The notes under the pieces are model-generated. The model made no database searches. It was not told where the DNA came from and saw only the letters and a program-made list of their open reading frames with translations. The position numbers were made by a program, and so were the translations under genes. A DNA stretch of 33,474 nucleotides from an uncultured Eubacteriales bacterium (GTDB lineage Bacteria > Bacillota > Clostridia > Christensenellales > Aristaeellaceae). Below are positions 7,743-14,986 of this stretch, in pieces; the stretch's first letter is position 1; every line of letters begins with the position of its first letter. The stretch spans positions 1-33,474 of the forward strand of contig CADCJO010000045.1 of the NCBI GenBank assembly GCA_902801765.1. The letters run 5' to 3'.

Positions 7743-8606
7743 TCAGGCGGCGGGCGTTTCTTCCGCAGGAGCTTCGGTAGCAGCCGGGGCAGCGCCAGCC
7801 ATGCTGTACTGGGCGATTTCTTCGCCAGCGGCATTATAGAGCACAAGCACAATGGTTTCGCCGCTCTTCAGGTCGGCCAGATTCAGCTCGGCCAGTTCAT
7901 TGTATTCTTTTACCAGATTGCCTTCCGCGTCGCAAACGCGAACGCCGACTTTGGCGACCTTCAGGCCCTCGGTCAGGCTTTCGATGTTGGCAATCTGCGT
8001 GGCGGCGTTTTCATAAGCGATTTTCAGTTCATCGCGTTCGCCGAGAGCGGCGGTCAGGGCTTCCTGCGTCTGCTGCAGCTCCATGGAGACCTGTTCGACG
8101 GTTTCCTGGGACGCTTCCAGCGCGGCTTTGACCTGGCTCAGCTCATCCTCAGTGGGGCCGACCAACGCTTCCAGCGCGGTCTGGGCCTGCCGGATACCGG
8201 TGGTCAGCTGTTCGGCAGCGGAAACCGTGTTGGTTTTCAAAGTGTCGCGTTCAGCAGTCACGGTATCCAGCTGGCTGGCAACTTCCTTGACTTGGTTTTC
8301 GTAGGCGGACACCTTGGCTTCCGCTTCGTTGGCGATGCTTTCGGCAGCGCTTACGCGGCTTTCAGCGTCGGCTGCGCGGGTTTCCGCTTCCTGGAGCTTT
8401 GCGGTCAGTTCGGCGGCCTGTTCCTCGGCGGCTTTCATGGCGGCGGTATCGGCGGCGGCATCGGCCAGCTGCTTGTTCAGGCTGGCCTTATCAGATTCCA
8501 GCTGCTCGATCTGCGCGGACAGGGTGTTGCGCTGGCCCGCGAACACGGCGACCAGAACGATGGCAATAATAATGATGGGCAGGACGATCCAGATAGATTT
8601 CTTCAT
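7743..8606 (-). CDS. Membrane-anchored coiled-coil protein
   Basis: A 287-aa protein. Residues 4-23 (SIWIVLPIIIIAIVLVAVFA) form a single N-terminal membrane anchor or uncleaved signal. Residues 27-200 are an almost unbroken Ala/Glu/Lys/Gln-rich coiled coil with few helix breakers. A small C-terminal globular segment (KVGVRVCDAEGNL..., about 215-265) follows, and the last 20 residues are Ala/Pro/Glu-rich. It should project from the membrane as a rod. I do not recognise a family; no catalytic motif is visible. The start follows GAAGGAGAA. A strong terminator follows. It may read through from the EF-G-like gene, though a hairpin lies between. Confidence 0.75.
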   Translation of the reverse strand: MKKSIWIVLPIIIIAIVLVAVFAGQRNTLSAQIEQLESDKASLNKQLADAAADTAAMKAAEEQAAELTAKLQEAETRAADAESRVSAAESIANEAEAKVSAYENQVKEVASQLDTVTAERDTLKTNTVSAAEQLTTGIRQAQTALEALVGPTEDELSQVKAALEASQETVEQVSMELQQTQEALTAALGERDELKIAYENAATQIANIESLTEGLKVAKVGVRVCDAEGNLVKEYNELAELNLADLKSGETIVLVLYNAAGEEIAQYSMAGAAPAATEAPAEETPAA

Positions 8607-8681
8607 GGTGATCTTCTCCTTCGCTCTTCAGTCTGTTACCGAACCAATGTAAGTATGGGAAGAAAACAAGGAAGCTTCTGA

Positions 8682-8700
8682 CACGGACGAAACGTCCGTG
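8682..8700 (-). terminator. Candidate hairpin behind the EF-G-like gene
   Basis: A perfect eight-base-pair stem (CACGGACG / CGTCCGTG) with a three-base AAA loop lies about 50 bases after the stop of the EF-G-like gene. No T run follows on either strand, so termination is uncertain; it may instead be part of the leader of the coiled-coil gene. Confidence 0.35.
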
Positions 8701-8752
8701 GGTCATCTGAAGAATGGGAACCGCCATCCTGCAAAAGCAGGAGAGAGGAAGA

Positions 8753-10834
8753 TTATTCTTCCTCTTCCTCGTCCTTCTGCGCGCTTTCGATGATCTTCTT
8801 GGCGGCGTCGGCGGGCATTTCCTCATAACGCTCGAAGGTCATGGTAAAGGAACCGCGGGCCTGGGTCATGGAGCGCAGGTCGGTGGCGTACTTGAACATT
8901 TCGCCCATGGGGGCTTCGGCGGTGACGCGCTGCTGACCGTCCACCTGATCCATACCCATGATGCGGCCGCGGCGCTTGTTCATATCGCCCATGATATCGC
9001 CCATGTATTCATCGGGCACGAACACTTCCACGTGCATGATGGGCTCCAGCAGCACGGGGCTGGCGTCCATGCAGCCCTTCTTATAGGCGATGCGGGCAGC
9101 GGTCTTGAACGCCATTTCAGAGGAGTCCACGGGATGGTAGGAGCCGTCGTACAGCTTGGCATGGAGGCCCACCATGGGATAGCCGGCCAGCACGCCCTTG
9201 CGGATGTTTTCACGCAGGCCCTTTTCAACGGCGGGGATAAAGTTGCGGGGCACCGCGCCGCCGACCACGGCGTCTTCAAACTCGAAGTCGATGTTGGTGT
9301 CGCCGATGGGGGAGAACTCGATCCACACGTCGCCGAACTGGCCGTGACCGCCGGACTGCTTCTTGTGACGGCCCTGGCAGGCAACCTTCTTGCGGATGGT
9401 TTCGCGGTAAGGAATCTTGGGGTCGTTCAGGTTGGCGTTGGCGCCGAACTTGCTGGCCAGCTTGTTGCGGATCACGTCCAGATGCACTTCGCCCTGGCCG
9501 GACACGAGGGTTTCGGTGGTCTCGGTATTCTTTTCCACTTTGATGGAAGGATCTTCTTCCTGCAGACGGGACAGGCCGGAGAACACCTTGTCTTCTTCGC
9601 CCTGCTTGGCGGCGGAAATGGCCTTGGAGATGCAGGGGATGGGGAAGTCGATAGTAGGATACTTGATGGGCGCGGAGGCGTCGCACAGGGTATCGCCGGT
9701 GTTGGTGAACTGCAGCTTGGACAGAGCGCCGATGTCGCCCGCGTTCAGGAGATTGGCGCTGGTCTGCTTTTTGCCGCGCATGGTGAACAGGCCGCCCGCT
9801 TTTTCAGCCTTATCGGCGTTGGCGTTGTACAGCGCGGTGCCGGGGGTGATGGAGCCGGACATGACCCTAAACAGGCTCAGCTTGCCCACGAAGGGGTCGG
9901 CCACGGTCTTGAACACCAGGGCGGAGAAAGGTTCGCTGTTCGCGCAGGCACGCTCCACTTTGTCGCCGGTCTTGGGATTTTCGCCCTGAGCCTTGGCATG
10001 GGCGGGAGAATGGAGGTACACGCTCATCACGTCCAGCATCTTGGCAACGCCGATGCCGGTGGTGGCGGATACGGCCACGACGGGCACGATGGTGCCGTTG
10101 GCCATGCCGGCGCGGAAACCGGACAGGATTTCGTCGTGGGTCAGTTCTTCGCCTTCCAGGTATTTCATCATCAGCTCGTCGTCAGCGCCGGCGGCGGCTT
10201 CGGTGATTTCTTCCATGGCGGTTTCGATGGCGGAGGCCATATCGCCGGGAACGGGCACTTCCTTGAGGCCCTTGCCGGTGCCTTCGTAGGCCTTGTTTTC
10301 CAGCACGTTGACAACGCCCTTGAAGCCAGCGCCCTGGCCGATAGGCAGCAGCATGGGCACGACGGAGGAGCCGAACTTGCCGCGCAGCTGATCGACAACC
10401 TTCATGTAGTTGGCGTTTTCAGCGTCCATGCGGTTGATGATGAACATGCGGCATACGCCGTTCTTCTGCGAATAACTCCAGGCTTTTTCAGCGCCCACAT
10501 CCAGGCCGCTGACAGCGCCGACCACGATGCCAGCGGTTTCCACCACGCGGAGGGGGCCCATCATTTCGCCGATGAAATCAAAGTAACCGGGCACGTCGAT
10601 CACATTGATCTTGGTGCCTTTCCATTCCACAGGCGCAATCGCGGCGCTGATGGAAATGCCGCGCTTGATTTCTTCGGGATCATAGTCGGTGGTGGCGGAG
10701 CCGTCTTCCACCTTGCCCTGGCGGTCCACATGACCTGCGGCGTACAGCATCGCTTCGGTCAAAGTGGTTTTGCCGTTGCTGCCGTGGCCGATCAAAGTAA
10801 TATTGCGTATTTTCTCAGTGGTGTAGTCTGCCAT
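8753..10834 (-). CDS. EF-G-like translational GTPase
   Basis: A 693-aa protein of the elongation factor G family: GTPase domain, domain II, and the EF-G domains III-V at the C-terminus. The G1 loop is GHGSNGKTT (residues 16-24) instead of the usual GHxDAGKTT of canonical EF-G, G3 is DVPGYFD rather than DTPGHVD, and G4 is NRMD rather than NKMD. These point to the second, EF-G-like class found beside a standard fusA in many bacteria, rather than the housekeeping factor. Its role (translocation, recycling or a stress function) cannot be decided here. The C-terminus ends in a run of glutamates. The start ATG follows AGGGGGAA; an upstream in-frame ATG lacks such a site. No str-operon genes are adjacent, which also argues against the primary fusA. 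Confidence 0.85.
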   Translation of the reverse strand: MADYTTEKIRNITLIGHGSNGKTTLTEAMLYAAGHVDRQGKVEDGSATTDYDPEEIKRGISISAAIAPVEWKGTKINVIDVPGYFDFIGEMMGPLRVVETAGIVVGAVSGLDVGAEKAWSYSQKNGVCRMFIINRMDAENANYMKVVDQLRGKFGSSVVPMLLPIGQGAGFKGVVNVLENKAYEGTGKGLKEVPVPGDMASAIETAMEEITEAAAGADDELMMKYLEGEELTHDEILSGFRAGMANGTIVPVVAVSATTGIGVAKMLDVMSVYLHSPAHAKAQGENPKTGDKVERACANSEPFSALVFKTVADPFVGKLSLFRVMSGSITPGTALYNANADKAEKAGGLFTMRGKKQTSANLLNAGDIGALSKLQFTNTGDTLCDASAPIKYPTIDFPIPCISKAISAAKQGEEDKVFSGLSRLQEEDPSIKVEKNTETTETLVSGQGEVHLDVIRNKLASKFGANANLNDPKIPYRETIRKKVACQGRHKKQSGGHGQFGDVWIEFSPIGDTNIDFEFEDAVVGGAVPRNFIPAVEKGLRENIRKGVLAGYPMVGLHAKLYDGSYHPVDSSEMAFKTAARIAYKKGCMDASPVLLEPIMHVEVFVPDEYMGDIMGDMNKRRGRIMGMDQVDGQQRVTAEAPMGEMFKYATDLRSMTQARGSFTMTFERYEEMPADAAKKIIESAQKDEEEEE

Positions 10835-10905
10835 GTCGGTTCCCCCTATAAATTCATTTGATTCTGTATCACGCGCAAACGCTTTGTGAATCATATACCT
10901 TATCT

Positions 10906-10934
10906 ATTCTATCAGATAATCAGGCAAAATACAA
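10906..10934 (-). promoter_or_regulatory. Probable sigma-A promoter of the EF-G-like gene
   Basis: On the minus strand TTGTAT (10929-10934), 17-base spacer, TAGAAT (10906-10911). The -10 box is good and the -35 box weak. It sits directly behind the hairpin at 10933-10971, which separates it from the upstream gene. Confidence 0.5.
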
Positions 10935-10971
10935 GCCATTTGCCCCAAAAGATTTTGGATACAAATGGCTT
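10929..10971 (-). terminator. Terminator of the ferritin-like gene at 11042
   Basis: An interrupted hairpin: outer arms AAGCCATTTG and CAAATGGCTT (10 bp, 10933-10942 and 10962-10971) and an inner perfect stem CCAAAA-GA-TTTTGG. On the minus strand it is followed by GTATTTTGCC, a short T-rich stretch. It lies about 70 bases beyond the stop at 11042. Confidence 0.55.
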
Positions 10972-11041
10972 TGCATGCAATATATGGTGGTTATACGGTT
11001 GTTTGATACAATGGGTGCCGTTTTCGTTCGGAAAGATGCTG

Positions 11042-11476
11042 TTACAGGTACGCTCTGATCTGCTGCGTCAGGTGCTCTTCCTCCCCGATCAGGCGTTTGG
11101 CGAGGTCTTTGGACTTTTCATCCGCTGCTTTATATTGGTTCAGGTACTTGCTCAGAGACTTGACGCCCATGTTGCAGCCGTCGGTCATCAGGTCGGCCAC
11201 GGTGGCGTCGGACGCGTCCATGGCCATTTCCGCGTGGGTTTTGAGCCAGCTCATGGCGGAGGCCATGGGTGCGGGGTCCTTGCCCTCATCCTTGTAGCGG
11301 TTCAGTTCGCCGCGGATTTCGTCGGACAGCGCTTCATGCTCCTCCCGGGACGACTCCAGCGCGTCCCGGAATTGACTGTCTTTCACCCGGCCGATCACGT
11401 CGTTCAGCGAATCCACGCCCATCTTCGCGCCTGCGTCGCATTCCCGCAGAAGACGCACGGTATCCTGTTCGATCAT
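11042..11476 (-). CDS. Ferritin-like four-helix protein
   Basis: A 144-aa all-helical protein in two similar halves: residues 1-62 and 75-144 each read as a pair of amphipathic helices. Glu/His clusters occur at the matching places: REEHEAL (Glu45, Glu46, His47) and GEEEHL (Glu132-134, His135). It resembles the DUF2383/PA2169-type ferritin-like proteins, but metal binding is not certain because the ligands of helices 1 and 3 are less clear. No signal peptide. The ATG at 11476 follows GGGAGGTG. That ribosome binding site forms one arm of a 15-base-pair inverted repeat (11478-11559), so translation or upstream read-through may be controlled. Confidence 0.6.
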   Translation of the reverse strand: MIEQDTVRLLRECDAGAKMGVDSLNDVIGRVKDSQFRDALESSREEHEALSDEIRGELNRYKDEGKDPAPMASAMSWLKTHAEMAMDASDATVADLMTDGCNMGVKSLSKYLNQYKAADEKSKDLAKRLIGEEEHLTQQIRAYL

Positions 11477-11477
11477 A

Positions 11478-11559
11478 AAAAACACCTCCCTGTTGGATTC
11501 TTCCATAGCGTGGCCGGAAAAGCGGCTTTCTATACGGAAGAAAGCAGGGAGGCGTTTTT
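11478..11559 (-). promoter_or_regulatory. Long-range hairpin covering the Shine-Dalgarno site of the ferritin-like gene
   Basis: On the minus strand AAAAACGCCTCCCTG (11545-11559) is complementary over 15 positions (one G-U pair) to CAGGGAGGTGTTTTT (11478-11492), which contains the ribosome binding site of the gene at 11476. The loop is 52 nt and holds a small stem (GCTTTCT / AGAAAGC). The second arm is followed by T, so the same structure could act as a terminator of the RCC1 operon. If transcription of the downstream gene starts inside the loop, the stem would form only in read-through RNA. Confidence 0.5.
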
Positions 11560-11564
11560 ATTTC

Positions 11565-12749
11565 TCAGTTCAGAATCAAATCCACCCCGTTGGGACTCAT
11601 CACGTTGCGGTGGCCTGTCGTGCCGTCGCCCAGCTCCGCGTGGTTGTTGAAGCCCGCGCACATCATGGTGCCATCCTGCAAGACGCAGATCGCGAACATG
11701 CTGCCGGTTTCCGCCACCACCACGTCCTTTTCCACGCACTGGCCGGGCAGACCACCCTTCACGCCGCGCAGGCCCTGGCCCAGCTGTCCGTAGCCGTTGT
11801 TGCCCCAGGACCACAGGGAGGTATCCGCAAGGATGGCGTAATTCTGGGAGGAATAAACGGCCAGGGAGGTAGCGGGCATGGGCAGCATAACCTGCGTTGG
11901 GGCGGCGACGGTCTTTTCCCTGGTGTCGTAGCCCAGCTGATACACATCGTTTTTGCCCCAACTCCACACATTGCCCTGTTTATCAAGCACCACGGCGTGG
12001 TAGCCGCCCGCCTCGATGGCGGCGATTTCAATGCTGCCAACGTTGACCTGCACGGGTGTGGCGAAGAAAGCCTCGCCGCCGGGGGAGAGAATATGGAATT
12101 CGTTATCGCCCCAGCCCCAAAGTCTTCCTTCACTGTCCAAAGCCAGAGAGAACTGGCCACCCGCCACGATTTGCACGATGTTCTGCAGCGGCAGCTTGGC
12201 GGGTGTCATGGTGGCCTGGCGGGACCCGTTGCCTACCTGGCCTTTGCTGTTGCGGCCCCATCCGTACACTTCGCCGTTTTCCGTCAGCATCAGGCAATGA
12301 CCGAACCCGCAGGACAGGGCGGCGGGCTTTTCGGGTACATAAAACGCCTTATGCGTGGAATAGCTGCCCTCCTGCTTGCCCAGGGTGCCGTAATCGCTGT
12401 TGCCCACGGCGTAGAGGGTGCCGTCGTTCATCCAGAAGAAGCTGTAATTGCTGCCGCTGACGATGTCCTTCACCTGCGACAGGTCGATGTCCGCGTTCTT
12501 GGTGCGGAAGTCGGAGGGATAAATGCCCAGGATGCCGCTGGCGTTATTGAAGTGGCCCTTGCCGAGCTGGCCGTACTGGTTGTCGCCCCAGACGCGGAAG
12601 TTTCCGGCGGTGTCGCGGGAGTAGGCGAAACTGCCCCCCAGGGACAGGAGGAAGTATCGTCCATCCGGCAGGTCATACCGCGTTGCGGAGGCAGAAGCGG
12701 TCAGCAGACAAAAGAGAATCGCCAAAAGCAGGACTTGGATTTTTTTCAT
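11565..12749 (-). CDS. Exported RCC1-repeat beta-propeller protein
   Basis: A 394-aa protein with a signal peptide (MKKIQVLLLAILF..., cleavage likely after ASA near residue 22). The mature part consists of RCC1 repeats. I count seven blades by the recurring WGxNxxGQLG pattern: FRVWGDNQYGQLG, LYAVGNSDYGTLG, VYGWGRNSKGQVG, LWGWGDNEFHIL, VWSWGKNDVYQLG, LWSWGNNGYGQLG and MMCAGFNNHAELG. Seven repeats make one closed propeller. Such proteins bind other proteins or ligands; bacterial exported ones are mostly uncharacterised. The start ATG follows AGGAGGG. It overlaps the end of the Lgt-like gene by four bases and is the last gene of a three-gene operon. Confidence 0.88.
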   Translation of the reverse strand: MKKIQVLLLAILFCLLTASASATRYDLPDGRYFLLSLGGSFAYSRDTAGNFRVWGDNQYGQLGKGHFNNASGILGIYPSDFRTKNADIDLSQVKDIVSGSNYSFFWMNDGTLYAVGNSDYGTLGKQEGSYSTHKAFYVPEKPAALSCGFGHCLMLTENGEVYGWGRNSKGQVGNGSRQATMTPAKLPLQNIVQIVAGGQFSLALDSEGRLWGWGDNEFHILSPGGEAFFATPVQVNVGSIEIAAIEAGGYHAVVLDKQGNVWSWGKNDVYQLGYDTREKTVAAPTQVMLPMPATSLAVYSSQNYAILADTSLWSWGNNGYGQLGQGLRGVKGGLPGQCVEKDVVVAETGSMFAICVLQDGTMMCAGFNNHAELGDGTTGHRNVMSPNGVDLILN

Positions 12750-13714
12750 TTTAACGTATCCCTCCTGAACACAGCGTGAAGCACCAAACCGGCCATGCAC
12801 GCCAGAGCAATGATCATAACGGCGTAAATCAGAATGTGGGACAGGTTGGTTTTATCCAGCGCGAATTCCGCGCCGATGCAAATGCCCGCGCCAAGCAGCA
12901 AAAAAAGAAATTCGATCACGGCGTTTTTCTTCGGCAGTCCCTTCTTTACCGCCGGGATCAGCGCTGCGATGAGGGCCCCGGCCAGCATCAGGGCATAGCC
13001 GATCTGGGTCACCCGGGCGAAAATGAAGATAAACAGAACGTCGTCATGCCGCAGACTTTCCGGCATGATCTGGCTGGCGCAGAACAGCGTCAGCCCGCAC
13101 AGGAACAGCGTGCCGCTTTTGCCGCATTTCTTTTTGATCCCCAGCAGCGAGACGATCAGGAGCAGCGCCAGCGCCGCTTCCAGGAAACAGACTGCCAGCG
13201 CATATTCTTCCATGTACGTTTCCAGCGCGAAGGGGAAAGCGGCCAGGGGAGAGTCATACAGATAAATGCCGTACCCGTGGCCTGCCAGCGGCTCCAGCAG
13301 GCGTTCCAGCGTGAACAGCGCAAAACCGGGGAACACGAAACAGTCCAGATCATCCGCCGCTTTCCCGCCGCAGAGCTTCGCGGCAAGCGGCGCGGCCAGG
13401 ATGCAGCCCAGCAGCACACCGCCAATGTTCACGCTGCCGATGCGGACATCAAAGAAGGGGGAGAGGCCGGCGAAGTCGCCCATGGCATCGTAAAACACCC
13501 GATCAAACCGTACCGCGCAGTAGACCGCGCGGCCCAGCAGCAGCCCAAGCAGGGCACAGAGCAGGCAGTAAACCGCCGCGCCGCTTTTTTTCAGGCCGTG
13601 CTTTCCAGCCGAAAGAACCAACCAAACCGCCGCTGCCGCGCAGCCGAGGATCATCGCCAGGCCGTAAACACTGATTTCCCCGCCAAGCAGGGAAATCATT
13701 TTGACTTCCATCAT
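12746..13714 (-). CDS. Lgt-like polytopic membrane protein, probably not an active Lgt
   Basis: A 322-aa membrane protein with about nine hydrophobic segments. The first half resembles prolipoprotein diacylglyceryl transferase: ISVYGLAMILG at the N-terminus, LLGRAVYCAV in place of the LGGRLGYVLFY segment, GSVNIGGVLLG in place of SFHGGLxG, and ERLLEPLAGHGYG in place of the GRxxNFxNxE(x)xG signature. The histidine and the signature asparagine needed for lipoprotein modification are absent, so I expect a different substrate or a structural role. The C-terminal ~120 residues have extra membrane helices. It starts two bases after the stop of the glycosidase-domain gene, without a strong ribosome binding site, and overlaps the RCC1 gene by four bases. 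Confidence 0.65.
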   Translation of the reverse strand: MMEVKMISLLGGEISVYGLAMILGCAAAAVWLVLSAGKHGLKKSGAAVYCLLCALLGLLLGRAVYCAVRFDRVFYDAMGDFAGLSPFFDVRIGSVNIGGVLLGCILAAPLAAKLCGGKAADDLDCFVFPGFALFTLERLLEPLAGHGYGIYLYDSPLAAFPFALETYMEEYALAVCFLEAALALLLIVSLLGIKKKCGKSGTLFLCGLTLFCASQIMPESLRHDDVLFIFIFARVTQIGYALMLAGALIAALIPAVKKGLPKKNAVIEFLFLLLGAGICIGAEFALDKTNLSHILIYAVMIIALACMAGLVLHAVFRRDTLK

Positions 13715-13716
13715 AT

Positions 13717-14658
13717 TTATTTCACCAGCGTCGCAAAGTAAATAATGTCGCTCAAGTGCCGTTCACTGATGTCGGCGGAATTGACCCGCTTCATTTGCAT
13801 CGAGCCTTTTGCCGGGTCCATTTCCCGGAAGATCATGGCCGCGCTGTTGCCGCCGTCCAGGTTATAGGCGATGCGGCAGCCGTTTTCATTCAGCCGCTTG
13901 CCCGCATCCTCGCACACGTGGGCGAATTCTTCCAGCGTCATGCCCTTGTTGCCGGGAGACTGGGGGCCGTTGGTGGAAACGAGCATGTATTCCAGCGGGC
14001 CGAGCTGAGCGATGGCGGAGCGCTGGGTCGCTTTCTGAGCCCCGATGCTGTTATTCTGATACCCCGCGGGAATCACGCTCGCCCCGTCCTGCACGATCAG
14101 CGGGCCAAAGCAGAAGATATTGTACAGCTGAGGCCGGTTCTGATCATTGAACTCCTTGTAATACTGCTTGCTGCAGTTGGGCAGCACGGACAAATCGCCG
14201 TTCATGTCGATCACCAGCAGATCCATGGTGCCGTTGGCAAAGTTGCGGTACTGGCGGTTTTGGCGAAGCACCACCGCGCATTTGTCCGCTTTTGTGTAGT
14301 AGTCGCCGTTGATGGCGATGACGGCATTGGCGGCTTTGGCGATCTGGGTCGCCTTGTTTTCCGTTTCATACTGGAATGTGGCGGAAGGAGAAGCCACGAT
14401 GCCCGCCGGGGCGGTGCGCAGCTGGGAGGGATGGGAGATTTTGATGTGCGCGAAGAAGTAGTCCGTGTCGGCATAGCGGTCCTGATAGATTTTTACTGAA
14501 ATGGAAGCATCCTCGTATTCCGTGCCTGAAACGTACCCCGCTTCAGCGGGCGTGGGGCCGGGCTGAAAATTGTCCATAGGCAAAGGTTCAAAGCTTTCCG
14601 CCGCGCCACAGGACAGCAGCGCACACAGAGCAAGGATCAAAAACGCTTTTTTCCGCAT
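13717..14658 (-). CDS. Exported phosphodiester glycosidase (NAGPA) domain protein
   Basis: A 313-aa protein with a signal peptide (MRKKAFLILALCALL...; the LLSC near residue 17 could be a weak lipobox). Residues ~80-310 form a phosphodiester glycosidase domain (NAGPA, PF09992): AINGDYY, FCFGPLIVQDG, NLDGGNSAAM and ISERHLSDIIYF are the expected conserved blocks. Relatives include mammalian 'uncovering enzyme' and bacterial proteins acting on phospho-linked sugars of envelope or exopolysaccharides. The substrate here is unknown. It is the first gene of the operon with the Lgt-like and RCC1 genes, behind a sigma-A promoter. The start follows AAAGGAGA. Confidence 0.88.
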   Translation of the reverse strand: MRKKAFLILALCALLSCGAAESFEPLPMDNFQPGPTPAEAGYVSGTEYEDASISVKIYQDRYADTDYFFAHIKISHPSQLRTAPAGIVASPSATFQYETENKATQIAKAANAVIAINGDYYTKADKCAVVLRQNRQYRNFANGTMDLLVIDMNGDLSVLPNCSKQYYKEFNDQNRPQLYNIFCFGPLIVQDGASVIPAGYQNNSIGAQKATQRSAIAQLGPLEYMLVSTNGPQSPGNKGMTLEEFAHVCEDAGKRLNENGCRIAYNLDGGNSAAMIFREMDPAKGSMQMKRVNSADISERHLSDIIYFATLVK

Positions 14659-14694
14659 TTTCGAATCTCCTTTTCCACAAAATAAACCATTGTT

Positions 14695-14723
14695 ATCATA
14701 TCATAACGCCTGTTAAAAAGCAA
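14695..14723 (-). promoter_or_regulatory. Probable sigma-A promoter of the NAGPA-Lgt-like-RCC1 operon
   Basis: Minus strand: TTGCTT (14718-14723), 17-base spacer, TATGAT (14695-14700). A second overlapping TATGAT lies five bases upstream. The leader before the ATG at 14658 would be about 30 nt. The remainder of the 14659-14986 gap shows no gene; the opposite promoter is at 14878. Confidence 0.6.
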
Positions 14724-14877
14724 GCAATTCAGGGCGGAACGAAGGAAACCGCAAAGGGAAGGATGCCTGTGAGCCCGCGTATGCTTCCCAGTCGCTTCCA
14801 TGCCGCGTATTCCGTATGTTTGCGGCAGCGATCCCTTCCGATTGTCAGATAATGTTATGCAAAAATCAATATTATAC

Positions 14878-14906
14878 TTGACCAAATCAAACAAATGTTA
14901 TATACT
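14878..14906 (+). promoter_or_regulatory. Sigma-A promoter of the exported protein gene at 14987
   Basis: TTGACC (14878-14883), 17-base spacer, TATACT (14901-14906), in a locally AT-rich stretch. Transcription should begin near 14913, about 74 bases before the start codon. Confidence 0.8.
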
Positions 14907-14986
14907 GTAAATAGTGGTAAAACCTTATAAGAACCGGCACTGCATCTCAGGTTGAAACCACAAAAGCATTTATAGGAGGAATCGGT

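Noticed and set aside
8714-10861. Long open frame on the plus strand opposite the EF-G-like gene
   Set aside because: It is rich in Gly, His and Ala in the way of an antisense frame of a GC-rich gene, has no ribosome binding site and no recognisable domain; the minus strand encodes a clear EF-G family protein.
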